64,000 bases of DNA from contig NZ_UYZY01000010.1 in NCBI RefSeq assembly GCF_900626075.1, positions 33,102 through 97,101 on the forward strand, written 5' to 3'. The translations under genes and the position numbers were made by a program. Shown in pieces: positions 26,015 through 35,015 of this stretch (its first letter is position 1; every line of letters begins with the position of its first letter). This DNA is from Clostridium transplantifaecale. GTDB taxonomy: Bacteria; Bacillota; Clostridia; Lachnospirales; Lachnospiraceae. Under the pieces are notes generated by a model, which did not search any database, was not told the origin of the DNA, and was given only the letters and a program-made list of their open reading frames with translations.

Positions 26015-27346
26015 ATGAACAGAGATATTTTTATGGAACTTATGGCAAAGAGGGAATACAAAGCAGTCCGCAGTATTCTGGATGTGATGAACGCAGTGGA
26101 CATTGCGTCCCTGCTGGAAGAGCTGGATGATAAGGATATGGCGACGGCCTTCCGTCTGATTCCAAAGGAGAAAGCGGCCGATGTGTTTTCGAATATGAAT
26201 AACACAATGCAGCCGCATCTTGTGCAGATGTTTACGGACAAAGAGCTGAAAGAGCTTCTGGACGATTTGTACATGGATGATACGGTGGATATGCTGGAGG
26301 AACTTCCCGCCAACCTGGTGACTCAGATTCTGGAAACGGTGGACGGTGAGAAGCGGGCGCAGATTAACGTGCTCTTAAATTACCCGCAGGACAGCGCGGG
26401 CAGCATTATGACGACCGAATACGTGGATTTGAGAAAAGAGAACACGGTGGCTCAGGCTCTGGCCCACATTAAGAAAACGGGAATCCACAAGGAAACAATC
26501 TACACATGTTACGTGCTTGAAAACAGAAAACTGACGGGTATTGTTTCGGCCAAAGATCTGATGACGATGGACGATGACATGAAAATAGAGGAACTGATGG
26601 AGACGGATATTATCTCCGTCTATACCCACACGGACCAGGAGGAGGTTGCCAGATTATTTTCCAGATATGACCTGCTGGCGATTCCGGTGCTTGATACGGA
26701 GGAGCGGATGGTCGGAATCGTAACGGTTGACGACGCCTGGGACGTTGCCGTGGACGAGGCCACCGAGGATATCACGAAGATGGCGGCTATGAATCCAAGT
26801 GAGAAATCGTATTTTGACACTTCCGTGCTCCAGCATGCGAAAAACAGAATTGTCTGGCTGCTGGTCCTGATGCTGTCGGCAACGATGACGGGAACATTGC
26901 TCACCAGATATGAGGACGCGATCTCCGTGGTGCCGCTTCTGGTGGCGTTTATACCGATGCTGATGGATACGGGCGGAAACTGCGGTTCCCAGAGTGCGAC
27001 TCTTGTTATCCGGGGAATTGCACTGGATGAGATAAAGTTTAAGGATATTTTCAGGGTGATGTACAAGGAATTCAGAATCTCGCTGATCGTCGGCGTGATA
27101 CTGGCTGCGGCCAACGGACTGAGAATTTTCCTGATGTACCGCGATATGAGGCTGGCTGTCGCTGTCAGCGTTTCGCTGATTGGCACGGTTATCATTTCCA
27201 AGATCATCGGCTGCATCCTGCCGCTGCTGGCAAAGAGAGTGAAACTGGATCCTGCTATTATGGCTTCACCAATTATCACGACGCTGGTGGATACCTGCTC
27301 CATTGCCATTTATTTTACAGTGGCTACCAGGATGTTTAATCTATAA
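26015..27346 (+). CDS. mgtE: Magnesium transporter MgtE
   Basis: A 443-residue Mg2+ channel. An N-terminal superhelical domain (about residues 1-125) is followed by two CBS domains that begin at SAGSIMTTEYVDLRKENTV and MKIEELMETDIISVYTHTDQ and sense cytosolic Mg2+. The C-terminal membrane domain starts near RIVWLLVLMLSATMTG and includes the pore signature PMLMDTGGNCGSQSATLVIR. Length is normal. AAAGAGAGGACTGAAC precedes the ATG. Expression is under an M-box riboswitch, so it is made when Mg2+ is scarce. It is monocistronic. Confidence 0.96.
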   Translation: MNRDIFMELMAKREYKAVRSILDVMNAVDIASLLEELDDKDMATAFRLIPKEKAADVFSNMNNTMQPHLVQMFTDKELKELLDDLYMDDTVDMLEELPANLVTQILETVDGEKRAQINVLLNYPQDSAGSIMTTEYVDLRKENTVAQALAHIKKTGIHKETIYTCYVLENRKLTGIVSAKDLMTMDDDMKIEELMETDIISVYTHTDQEEVARLFSRYDLLAIPVLDTEERMVGIVTVDDAWDVAVDEATEDITKMAAMNPSEKSYFDTSVLQHAKNRIVWLLVLMLSATMTGTLLTRYEDAISVVPLLVAFIPMLMDTGGNCGSQSATLVIRGIALDEIKFKDIFRVMYKEFRISLIVGVILAAANGLRIFLMYRDMRLAVAVSVSLIGTVIISKIIGCILPLLAKRVKLDPAIMASPIITTLVDTCSIAIYFTVATRMFNL

Positions 27347-27352
27347 TGATAA

Positions 27353-27438
27353 AAAGGACTTCGTTTCAATGAGGCGGCCTTCATACGTCAGATTCTAAAT
27401 CTGAAGCTTGAGGGAGATTCATTGAAACGAAGTCCTTT
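27353..27438. terminator. Long branched bidirectional terminator between mgtE and deoR
   Basis: A perfect 20-bp stem (27353-27372 with 27419-27438, AAAGGACTTCGTTTCAATGA and its complement) encloses 46 nt with a second perfect 7-bp hairpin TCAGATT/AATCTGA (27388-27404). Bracketed by A-runs and T-runs, it can terminate both convergent transcripts. The gap up to 27555 otherwise holds only short GC-rich direct repeats. Confidence 0.7.
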
Positions 27439-27555
27439 CTTGTATGACGGATTTACCTTTTTTCCTGATGCAGCTCAGCCGCATTGTAATTCTTCTGCAC
27501 TGCGATTCGGCCGCACTGTAGCTCAGCCGTACGGCTGTTCTGTTACACTGTCTTA

Positions 27556-28326
27556 CTACTCAGCGATTTCCAATGTCACCCGGTGGGTTTTAAAATATTC
27601 AATATAATCGTTTTCAGGCAGTTTATCCGTGATAATCAGGTCGAAATCCTTAAGCTGAGAATAGGTCATCAGGGAGGTCTGGTTAAATTTTGTATGGTCG
27701 ATTAACAGGATATGTTCCAGGCTCTGGGCCATTGCAACTTTTTTAACCTCGTATTCTTCGGAGGTTGCGTTTGTCACTCCGCTCTGCAGGGAGGCTGCGG
27801 TACAGGCCATAAAAGCCTTGCTGATATTGTAGGTGCTCAAACTGTTGATGCAGGGTACGCCCACAAGAGATGCGGTGTTGTGGTTCAGCACGCCGGGAAG
27901 GGCAATCACATTGATATTTGGAAAATTCAGCACACGGTACATGAACTGGACACTGTTTGTGATAATTGTCACTCCCTGTATGTTGGTAATATAGCTCAGA
28001 ATACTTAAGGTCGAAGTACCGGTGTCCACAAAAATGGTATCCCCGGGCTGAATGTGGATGGCAGCCTGTCCGGCAATCCTGTTTTTCAAATCTATATTTT
28101 TCGTATCCCTGTCATTGAAGGGAAGCAGTTCCTTTACGGAAAAAGGCGGATGCATGGCGGTGACTCCTCCATACACCTTCTTGACGGTCCCTTTCTCGGA
28201 CAAAATATTCAGATCCCTCAGCAGCGTGTTTTTAGAAATACGGAAAATTTCGCAGAGCCTGTCGCTGGTGACAGAGCCATTTTCTAAAATATATCGTTCA
28301 ATTTCATTAATTCGTTCAACTCTCAT
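27556..28326 (-). CDS. DeoR-family transcriptional regulator (cluster 2)
   Basis: A 256-residue DeoR/GlpR repressor. The helix-turn-helix has VTSDRLCEIFRISKNTLLRDLN. The sensor domain has IFVDTGTSTLSILSYI, TIITNSVQF and LLIDHTKFN, the phosphosugar-binding segments. It is a paralogue of the regulator at 8456 with the same gene-cluster context. It is divergent from the Fe-dehydrogenase gene and probably represses that gene and the aldolase-TRAP operon. The shared intergenic region contains a dense set of AACAAAAC-like repeats that could be its binding sites. Confidence 0.92.
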   Translation of the reverse strand: MRVERINEIERYILENGSVTSDRLCEIFRISKNTLLRDLNILSEKGTVKKVYGGVTAMHPPFSVKELLPFNDRDTKNIDLKNRIAGQAAIHIQPGDTIFVDTGTSTLSILSYITNIQGVTIITNSVQFMYRVLNFPNINVIALPGVLNHNTASLVGVPCINSLSTYNISKAFMACTAASLQSGVTNATSEEYEVKKVAMAQSLEHILLIDHTKFNQTSLMTYSQLKDFDLIITDKLPENDYIEYFKTHRVTLEIAE

Positions 28327-28354
28327 ACTTATAGCTCCTTATTTTCTTGAGTTA

Positions 28355-28383
28355 ATTATAACCAGAATATAAACAAAACACAA
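28355..28383 (-). promoter_or_regulatory. Promoter of the cluster 2 deoR gene
   Basis: On the minus strand TTGTGT, 17 bp, TATAAT, about 29 bp before the start codon. Confidence 0.55.
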
Positions 28384-28512
28384 GGAAAATAATAAAAAAA
28401 CACAACAAAATTCCAAAATAACACCAAAAACTATTGACATACCATATTTGAATGCTAAGATATAATAAAAGTACAAACAAAACAACACTAAAGGAATCAA
28501 AAACAACCCAAA
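28370..28512. promoter_or_regulatory. Candidate DeoR operator array
   Basis: Direct A/C-rich boxes AACAAAACACAA (28372), AACACAACAAAA (28399), AACACCAAAA (28420), ACAAACAAAACAACAC (28473) and AAAACAACCC (28500) all read in one direction. They surround both divergent promoters. Confidence 0.45.
28434..28461 (+). promoter_or_regulatory. Promoter of the iron-dependent dehydrogenase gene
   Basis: TTGACA, 16 bp, TAAGAT; an alternative TATAAT lies at 28461-28466 with too long a spacer. Confidence 0.5.
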
Positions 28513-28534
28513 AATTGACAAGGAGGAGAAATGA

Positions 28535-29689
28535 ATGGCAAATCAATTTATAATGCCGAAGCAGGTAATAATGGGGGAACATGCGCTGGACGAGGCGGCA
28601 AAGCTTCTGAAGGGACTTGGGACAAAGGCTCTGATTGTGACGGACCGGGTGATGGTGGAGCTGGGAAATGTAAAGGTTTTGGAAAATGTCCTGGAAAAAG
28701 AAGGGGTGAAGTATGAAATTTATGACGGCATCACCGGTGAACCGACGGATCGGATGGTGGAAGCTGGATTGGCAGTTTATAAAGATGCATCCTGCGATTT
28801 CCTGATTGCCCTGGGAGGCGGCAGCGTCCTCGACACGATGAAGGCAGTGGCTGTCCTTGCCGTATTGGGCGGGAAAATTTCAGATTTGATGGGAAAAGAA
28901 ATTAAGGCGGATGCAGCCCCGATGGTGGCCATACCAACTACGGCGGGGACCGGCTCCGAGGCCACCCAGTTTACAATTATTGCGGATACGGAGAACGATG
29001 TCAAAATGCTGTTAAAGGGAGCAGACATCATGCCGTCTCTGGCTGTTGTAGATCCGCAGTTTACGATGACGGCTCCGCCAAAGATTACTGCGGCTACGGG
29101 GCTCGACGCCCTGACACATGCCGCGGAGGCGTATACCTCCAAAAAGGCGAATCTGCTGTCCGATGTATTTGCGATCTCGGCCGTCAAAAGGATCTTCCGG
29201 TATCTGCCGGCCGCTTTCCACAACGGGAAGGATGTGGAGGCCAGAGTGCAGATGGCGGCGGCCGCTTTGGAGGCAGGCGTTGCATTTAACAATGCATCCG
29301 TGACTGTGGTCCATGGAATGAGCCGGCCGATCGGAGCGCTGTTCCATGTACCACACGGTATTTCCAATGCCATGCTGATAAAAGAGTGTTTTGATTTTGT
29401 GCTGGACGGAACGTATGAAAGGTTCGGAGAACTGGGGCGGGCCATCGGCGCCGCCGGGGAGCAGGACTCCGACATGGATGCCGCACACGCATTTTTAAAC
29501 GCGGTGGAGGAACTCTGCCGCACCCTGGAGATACCGACCCTGGAGCAGTATGGAATCGACAGGGAACTTTTCTTCTCCTCCATTGGAAAGATGGCTGAGG
29601 ATGCAATGATCAGCGGAAGTCCGTCCAATACGAGGAAGGAATTGAATGCGGAGGATTTGAAAAATATTTACAGGAGGCTGTGGGATTAA
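28535..29689 (+). CDS. Iron-containing alcohol dehydrogenase (cluster 2)
   Basis: A 384-residue group III dehydrogenase. Cofactor motifs are LIALGGGSVLDTMKAVAV and IPTTAGTGSEATQF. Metal ligands are provided by the Asp and His of LDALTHAAEAY and the two His of VVHGMSRPIGALFHVPHGIS. These enzymes reduce aldehydes or oxidise alcohols and hydroxyacids. The most likely role is to reduce the semialdehyde released by the neighbouring aldolase, or to oxidise the substrate; neither can be proved here. AAGGAGGAGAAATGA precedes the start. It is a separate unit from the aldolase operon because a strong terminator follows. Confidence 0.9.
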   Translation: MANQFIMPKQVIMGEHALDEAAKLLKGLGTKALIVTDRVMVELGNVKVLENVLEKEGVKYEIYDGITGEPTDRMVEAGLAVYKDASCDFLIALGGGSVLDTMKAVAVLAVLGGKISDLMGKEIKADAAPMVAIPTTAGTGSEATQFTIIADTENDVKMLLKGADIMPSLAVVDPQFTMTAPPKITAATGLDALTHAAEAYTSKKANLLSDVFAISAVKRIFRYLPAAFHNGKDVEARVQMAAAALEAGVAFNNASVTVVHGMSRPIGALFHVPHGISNAMLIKECFDFVLDGTYERFGELGRAIGAAGEQDSDMDAAHAFLNAVEELCRTLEIPTLEQYGIDRELFFSSIGKMAEDAMISGSPSNTRKELNAEDLKNIYRRLWD

Positions 29690-29693
29690 CAAG

Positions 29694-29758
29694 ACCGGAA
29701 TATAAGGCTGGAATATAAGACCAGAATATAGGATCAAAATATAAACCGTAATATATTT
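29694..29758. repeat. Five 13-bp tandem repeats after the Fe-dehydrogenase gene
   Basis: Five 13-bp units in a row with consensus ACCnGAATATAAG, degenerating towards the 3' end (last unit CCGTAATATATTT). Confidence 0.65.
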
Positions 29759-29771
29759 AATACATAGAAAG

Positions 29772-29847
29772 AGAACAGACTCGGTCTGCCGGGCCCGGAA
29801 GGTTACATAACTCAGGGAACCCGGCAGGCAGAAGCTGTTCTTTTTTT
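29772..29847 (+). terminator. Terminator of the Fe-dehydrogenase gene
   Basis: Nested stems AGAACAG / CTGTTCT and CTGCCGGG / CCCGGCAG, followed by seven T. The rest of 29690-30152 holds the 13-bp repeats and the next promoter. Confidence 0.75.
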
Positions 29848-29970
29848 GCCGGAAAAGCTTTATTCCGTGAAGGTAAGGTTTGTTTTATGGGCGGCAGTAA
29901 AAACATTTATACAATATGCACAATAAAATAAGATGAAAATCTGCATAATTAATAAAAATGTAAACGGCTA

Positions 29971-29999
29971 TTGACTAAAATTCAAGAAGATGCTAACAT
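29971..29999 (+). promoter_or_regulatory. Promoter of the cluster 2 aldolase operon
   Basis: TTGACT, 17 bp, TAACAT. Downstream, ATCATAAA-type boxes recur at 30004, 30037 and 30048 and could be operators. Confidence 0.5.
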
Positions 30000-30152
30000 T
30001 AAATCATAAAGTAACAATAAATAAATCAAGAATACATCATAAAATGTCATAAAGACATGGAAAAGGAACGATGCGGCCCTGCCGAAGTGAAGAAGGAAAA
30101 AGCAGAGCAAAAAAGTGAAAGAAATAATCGGGAAAGAACAGGAGGGGGAATT

Positions 30153-30983
30153 GTGATATGCACGATGAAAGAATTGCTGGCGGAGGCAGATGAGTACGGA
30201 AGAGCCGTCGGCGGTTTTAATGTTGCCAATATGGAAAGCGTAATGGGAGTAATCCAGGCGGCGGAGGAGATGGATACACCGGTAATCCTGCAGGTTGCGG
30301 AAAAGAGGATGGGGTATTCGCCGGTCGAATACATTGCCCCCATGATGGTGGAGGCGGCCAGAACGGCCGGAGTCAGAATCGCCGTCCATCTGGATCACGG
30401 AAAGTCACCGGAGATGATAAAGAAAACGCTGGATTACGGATTTACTTCCGTTATGTTTGACGGTTCCGACGGGCCGCTTGAAGAGAATATCCGTCTCACC
30501 AATCTGATAGCGGAGGCGGCCGGACCATACGGCGCCACGGTGGAAGCGGAGCTGGGAGTGGTAGGAGGAAATGAGGGTGACGGAGTGCATCAGGTCCTGT
30601 ATACGGATGCGGCGGAGGCGGAGAGATTTGCCCATGAGGCGAAGATGGATGCCCTGGCGATCGCAATCGGCAATGCGCACGGCCATTACAGGGGAATCCC
30701 AAAGCTGAATTTTGATGTACTCCGCGACATCGCGGGCAGAGTGAGTAAACCTTTGGTGCTGCATGGAGGCACGGGAATCACGGATGAGCAGTTTCGGGAA
30801 GCGATTCACTGCGGAATCCGTAAAATCAATATTGCCACGGCCAATTTTGACGCCATGACAAAAGGGGCGGCCGATTATCTGGCCGGAAACGGAGAACATA
30901 ATTATTTTGAACTGAATGAACAGATGGTGCGCTATGTATGCAACAATGTAAAAAAGTGCATTGCAGTATTTAATAATCAATAA
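30153..30983 (+). CDS. Class II (zinc) ketose-bisphosphate aldolase (cluster 2)
   Basis: A 276-residue metal aldolase of the FbaA/GatY/IolJ family. The GTG at 30153 is preferred because AGGAGGGGG lies just upstream and the protein then begins MICTMKELLAEA as in homologues; the open frame extends further upstream without a ribosome binding site. Motifs: GGFNVANMES, VHLDHGKSPEMIKK with the catalytic Asp and zinc His, VEAELGVVGG, IGNAHGHYRG with zinc His residues, LHGGTGI and INIATANFD. It cleaves a ketose (bis)phosphate or keto-acid phosphate into DHAP and an aldehyde. The adjacent IolC-like kinase makes a 5-keto-aldonate 6-phosphate type substrate plausible. Confidence 0.9.
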   Translation: MICTMKELLAEADEYGRAVGGFNVANMESVMGVIQAAEEMDTPVILQVAEKRMGYSPVEYIAPMMVEAARTAGVRIAVHLDHGKSPEMIKKTLDYGFTSVMFDGSDGPLEENIRLTNLIAEAAGPYGATVEAELGVVGGNEGDGVHQVLYTDAAEAERFAHEAKMDALAIAIGNAHGHYRGIPKLNFDVLRDIAGRVSKPLVLHGGTGITDEQFREAIHCGIRKINIATANFDAMTKGAADYLAGNGEHNYFELNEQMVRYVCNNVKKCIAVFNNQ

Positions 30984-31039
30984 GCGCCGGCGCCGGATAC
31001 GGATATTTCAGGTGTGCCGGAAGGTGGGAGGAGAAGAAA

Positions 31040-32056
31040 ATGAAGTATGTTACATTTGACGAGGGTAAGAAGTATGATTTGATCCTTTTAGGACGCGTTG
31101 CGATTGACTTTAACCCTTTGGATTACAACAAACCGCTTTATGAAAGTGAGACATTTAAAAAGTATGTGGGCGGATCCCCTGCCAACATTGCGGTGGGGAT
31201 GGCAAGACTGGGAAAAAAGGTTGGATTTTTCTCAAAGGTATCTGATGACCAGTTCGGCACTTTCGTAGAGCGCTATTTTGAAAATGAGGGGATTGACACC
31301 TCCCATATTTCAAGATGCCGGAATGGAGAAAAGCTGGGGCTTACGTTTACCGAGATCCTGAGCCCGACGGAAAGCAGTATTCTAATGTACCGCAACTGTA
31401 TTGCGGATCTTAAGCTCAGTGTGGAGGACATCGATGAAGAGTACATAAAGAGCGCAAAAGCAATTTTGATTTCAGGAACGGCGCTGGCGGCTTCACCTTC
31501 CCGGGAGGCGGCGTTAAAGGCAGTTTCCCTGGCTAAGAAAAATCAGGTCCCTGTTATTTTTGATATTGATTACAGGGCTTACAACTGGAAGAACCATGAT
31601 GAGATTGCGATTTACTATTCGGCGGTTGCATCCCAGGCAGATATCATTCTCGGGTCACGCGAGGAATATGACCTGACGGAAAGTCTGATTGCTCCGGGCA
31701 GAACGGACGTGGAGACGGCCGAGGCCTGGTGTGCGAAAGGGGCAAGAATTGTTGTAATCAAACACGGCAGGGAAGGTTCCACGGCTTATGCTTACGATGG
31801 CAACAGCTATTCAATCAAACCGTTCCCGGTCAAAGCGTTAAAAGGCTTTGGCGGCGGTGACGGCTATGCGGCGGCATTTTTGTACGGGCTTTTAGAGGGA
31901 AAGGAACTGATTGACTGCCTGGAGATGGGCAGCGCCGAAGCGGCTATGTTGGTGGCGAGCCATGCCTGCAGCGCCGATATGCCGAGCGCCGAAGCGCTCA
32001 TGGCCTTTATCAGGCAGTGTAAAGACGAGTACGGTGAGATGGTGGCGAGAGCCTAA
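31040..32056 (+). CDS. PfkB-family sugar kinase, IolC-like (cluster 2)
   Basis: A 338-residue PfkB kinase, homologous to that at 13054. LLGRVAIDFNPLDY and YVGGSPANIAVGMARLG match the 5-dehydro-2-deoxygluconokinase type. The catalytic loop reads GFGGGDGYAAAFLYG rather than the usual GAGDSF/A; the catalytic Asp is kept. It probably phosphorylates the keto acid made by the dehydrogenases of this operon, before cleavage by the class II aldolase encoded just upstream. GGTGGGAGGAGAAGAAA precedes the ATG. Confidence 0.9.
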   Translation: MKYVTFDEGKKYDLILLGRVAIDFNPLDYNKPLYESETFKKYVGGSPANIAVGMARLGKKVGFFSKVSDDQFGTFVERYFENEGIDTSHISRCRNGEKLGLTFTEILSPTESSILMYRNCIADLKLSVEDIDEEYIKSAKAILISGTALAASPSREAALKAVSLAKKNQVPVIFDIDYRAYNWKNHDEIAIYYSAVASQADIILGSREEYDLTESLIAPGRTDVETAEAWCAKGARIVVIKHGREGSTAYAYDGNSYSIKPFPVKALKGFGGGDGYAAAFLYGLLEGKELIDCLEMGSAEAAMLVASHACSADMPSAEALMAFIRQCKDEYGEMVARA

Positions 32057-32088
32057 AATAAAGAGTCAAATATAAAAGGAGAAAGAAC

Positions 32089-33177
32089 ATGAGAAAAATG
32101 AAAAAATTCACAGGCATTGTTTTGGCAGCGGCTATGGCGGTTTCTCTGACCGCGTGCGGAGGCAGCACCGGGACATCCGGCGATGCAAAGGCTACGGAAC
32201 AGGATAAGGAAAAGACGGAAACGTCTCAGACGGTATCGGATGTAACGCCGGTGGACGGTGTGGAAGAGCTGACATTGACGCTGTCCCATCACTGTTCGGA
32301 GGACGATTCCAACCATGTTTATGCAGAGGCATTTGCCGATGCGGTTAACCAGTTGAGCGGAGGGAAAATGAAGGTGGATATTTACGCCAACGGCCAGTTG
32401 TTCGGCCAGGCCGATGCGCTGTCGGCGCTGTCCCAGGGAACACTTGACATTGCCCTTTCCGACACGGCCCTTTTTGCAAATTATGATCCGGCAGGCGCCC
32501 TGTTTGATATGCCGTATCTGATTGATTCAAGGGAGCAGGCGATTAAGATGGTACAGGATGATGAGGTGCTTTCCTTTATCCGCGGCAAGATGTCCGATAA
32601 AGGCGGTTTCCACGTGCTGAGCATTCAGCCGCTGTATTTTAGAAGCTCCCTGGTAAAGGATAAAAACGTCAACAGTTTTGACGGTTTTAAAGGGCTGATC
32701 ATGCGCACACCGGAGGCGCCCCATACGATTGCCGCCTTTGAAACATTTGGTGCAAACCCAACGGTTATTCCATCGGGCGAGGCATATACCGCTGTACAGA
32801 CCGGCGTTGCCGACGGACTGGAGGGACATCCGGAATACGTTTATTTACAAAAGTTCTATGAAGTTGCCCAGAACTACGTACAGACAAAGCATGTATTTAC
32901 GTTCACCGCATACTCCATGAGCCAGAAAGTCTACGACGATCTTTCGGATGCCCAGAAACAGGTTATAGATGAAGCTTCCGTGATGGCTCAGGACAAATTC
33001 CTTGAGTACACATCCACATTGTTTGAGGATTCCATGAAGAAGCTGGAGGATGAGGGAGTTCAGATTACAGAGGTGGATCTGGCGCCGTTTAAAGAAGCGG
33101 CAGGCCCTTACCTTGAGAAATTCATCGCAGATAACAGCCTGCAGGACGTTTATGATAAGATTCAGAGCCTGAAATAA
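32089..33177 (+). CDS. dctP: TRAP transporter substrate-binding lipoprotein DctP (cluster 2)
   Basis: A 362-residue binding protein with a lipoprotein signal (AVSLTACGGST) and a linker rich in Thr, Glu and Asp. The DctP fold is shown by LTLSHHCSEDDSNHVYAEAF, the LFDMPYLIDS segment, FKGLIMRTPEAPHTIAAF with the Arg that typically binds the substrate carboxylate, and FGANPTVIPSGEAYTAVQTG. It delivers an organic acid to the DctQM pair that follows. It is only moderately similar to the cluster 1 DctP, so substrates may differ. Confidence 0.95.
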   Translation: MRKMKKFTGIVLAAAMAVSLTACGGSTGTSGDAKATEQDKEKTETSQTVSDVTPVDGVEELTLTLSHHCSEDDSNHVYAEAFADAVNQLSGGKMKVDIYANGQLFGQADALSALSQGTLDIALSDTALFANYDPAGALFDMPYLIDSREQAIKMVQDDEVLSFIRGKMSDKGGFHVLSIQPLYFRSSLVKDKNVNSFDGFKGLIMRTPEAPHTIAAFETFGANPTVIPSGEAYTAVQTGVADGLEGHPEYVYLQKFYEVAQNYVQTKHVFTFTAYSMSQKVYDDLSDAQKQVIDEASVMAQDKFLEYTSTLFEDSMKKLEDEGVQITEVDLAPFKEAAGPYLEKFIADNSLQDVYDKIQSLK

Positions 33178-33213
33178 TGTTCGGAAGCAGGTGTCGGGGA
33201 AAGGGGAAACGCT

Positions 33214-33714
33214 GTGTTAAATAAAATTTTAGATGCAATGCGGAAAATTACCAATATTATCGTAACATTCTTGTTTATGGTGGTGGTTGCAGTTGTGTTT
33301 GCCCAGGTAGTGGCCCGTTATGTCGCCGGATCTTCGATCCGGTGGGCAGACGAGCTGGCCAGATTTGCATTTGTCTGGCTGGTTTATCTGGGAGGTTCCA
33401 TCACAATCCGGGAAGGAAGAAACGTATGTTTTGATTTGCTGCTGGAATCATGTAAAGGGAAAAGCTGGAAAGTGATGTTCACGATTGTCTGTGCAGCGTC
33501 TGCGGTATTTCTTATCTGTATGACATATCTCGGCGTTCTGGTCTGCCAGACCCAGATGACGGAGAGTTCCCCTATCATGCACTGGCCTATGGCCGTTGTG
33601 TGTGCGGCGATCCCGATTGGCGGCGTGCTGATGTTTTTTGAGCAGATCAGCTATTATCTGGTTCATCTGAATGGAACACGTGAGGAAGAAGGAGAGGAGG
33701 CAGGTGTATGTTAG
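33214..33714 (+). CDS. dctQ: TRAP transporter small permease DctQ (cluster 2)
   Basis: A 166-residue four-span subunit starting at GTG (33214) after AAGGGGAAAC. Contains FLFMVVVAVVFAQVVARYVA and the family motif RWADELARFAFVWLVYLGG. The C-terminal end (REEEGEEAGVC) overlaps the dctM start by 7 bp, so translation is coupled. Confidence 0.92.
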   Translation: MLNKILDAMRKITNIIVTFLFMVVVAVVFAQVVARYVAGSSIRWADELARFAFVWLVYLGGSITIREGRNVCFDLLLESCKGKSWKVMFTIVCAASAVFLICMTYLGVLVCQTQMTESSPIMHWPMAVVCAAIPIGGVLMFFEQISYYLVHLNGTREEEGEEAGVC

Positions 33715-34982
33715 TTACGGCATTTATACTGTTTTTCGTGCTTTTAATGCTGGGGGTGCCGATTGCATTTTCACTCGGCCTCGGCTCTGTAGTTGCGATT
33801 TTCATGGATGATAAAATTTCATCCATGCTGGTGGCGCAGAAACTGTTTTCCTCCATCAATTCATTCAGCCTGATGGCGATTCCTTTCTTCATGCTTTCCG
33901 GCGAGCTGATGGAGGCGGGAGGCATCTCCAAACGCCTTGTAAATATTGCAAAGGCATTTGTAGGCCATATTACCGGCGGCATTGGTATGGTAGACATCGG
34001 AACCAGCGTATTGTTTGCCGGAGTGTCCGGCTCTGCCGCCGCCGATACGGCCGCCGTGGGTTCCATGCTGATTCCTTCGATGCTTAAGAACGGATATCCC
34101 CGCGGACTTGCGGCGGTAATACAAGCCTGCGCCGGTTCCCTGGGACCGATTATACCGCCCAGCCTGACGATGATTATCTACTGCTCTTTAACGGGGCTTT
34201 CCATCGGCGAGTGCTTTATGGCCGGTGTCATTCCGGGCCTGATTATCGGCCTTGGCGTTGCAGTTGTAACATATTTTTATGCCAAACATCTGGGGATACA
34301 GGGAGGGGAACGAGTTCCTTTTAAGGAGAGGATGACGGCGATTAAAGACGGCATACTGGCAATTATCATGCCCCTCATTATTATCGGCGGAATTGTTTCA
34401 GGCGTATTCACCCCTACGGAGTCGGGAGCAATTGCAGTTGTGTATGCCCTTATCATCGGCATGTTTGTATACAAAGAATTTACTTACCGGGATCTTCCGA
34501 GGATTTTCCTTAAGGCGGCTTCGATGACGGGCATGGCCCTTCTGATTGTAGCGGGAGCTTCGATCTTCAGCTGGCTTGTGGCTTACGAGAAATTCCCGAA
34601 AATGATTATCACATTCCTCACAGGTTTAACTGATAATAAATACATCATCATGATACTTTTAGTCCTGTTTTTACTGTTTGTCGGGATGTTTATCGAGACA
34701 TTGTCCGCGACGATCATCTGTGCGCCGATTCTGATGCCGGTAGCCGCACAGTATGGAATCGATGCAATCCAGTTTGCCCTGATTATGGTTATCACACTTG
34801 TCTATGCGGGAGTGACTCCGCCGGTGGGAGGCGTGCTGTTTATCACCATGGGAATTGCAAAGGCGAAGATGAAGGATGCACTTCAATATCTGGCGCCGTA
34901 CCTGGGAATTATCTGCGTGGTAATCCTTCTGCTGATTTTTGTTCCTCAGATTTCCCTGGTTCTGCCAAGACTGCTGTTCTAA
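33708..34982 (+). CDS. dctM: TRAP transporter large permease DctM (cluster 2)
   Basis: A 424-residue DctM permease with about 12 spans. Signatures are FAGVSGSAAADTAAVGSMLI, LGPIIPPSLTMIIYC, FTPTESGAIAVVYALI and YAGVTPPVGGVLFI. Its length equals that of the cluster 1 DctM. AGGAGAGGAGGCAGGT precedes the ATG. It completes the ion-driven acid importer of this operon. Confidence 0.95.
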   Translation: MLVTAFILFFVLLMLGVPIAFSLGLGSVVAIFMDDKISSMLVAQKLFSSINSFSLMAIPFFMLSGELMEAGGISKRLVNIAKAFVGHITGGIGMVDIGTSVLFAGVSGSAAADTAAVGSMLIPSMLKNGYPRGLAAVIQACAGSLGPIIPPSLTMIIYCSLTGLSIGECFMAGVIPGLIIGLGVAVVTYFYAKHLGIQGGERVPFKERMTAIKDGILAIIMPLIIIGGIVSGVFTPTESGAIAVVYALIIGMFVYKEFTYRDLPRIFLKAASMTGMALLIVAGASIFSWLVAYEKFPKMIITFLTGLTDNKYIIMILLVLFLLFVGMFIETLSATIICAPILMPVAAQYGIDAIQFALIMVITLVYAGVTPPVGGVLFITMGIAKAKMKDALQYLAPYLGIICVVILLLIFVPQISLVLPRLLF

Positions 34983-35015
34983 TCACCGTTATAATGAAAT
35001 GAGGAGGAGTAGAGA

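Noticed and set aside
25927..26130. Separate small gene between the attenuator and mgtE
   Set aside because: The frame overlaps the mgtE start and has no recognisable protein. It could be a leader peptide, but nothing supports that beyond an open frame.
30057..30152. N-terminal extension of the class II aldolase
   Set aside because: The extension is highly charged, lacks a ribosome binding site and is not found in the family; a strong site precedes the GTG at 30153.
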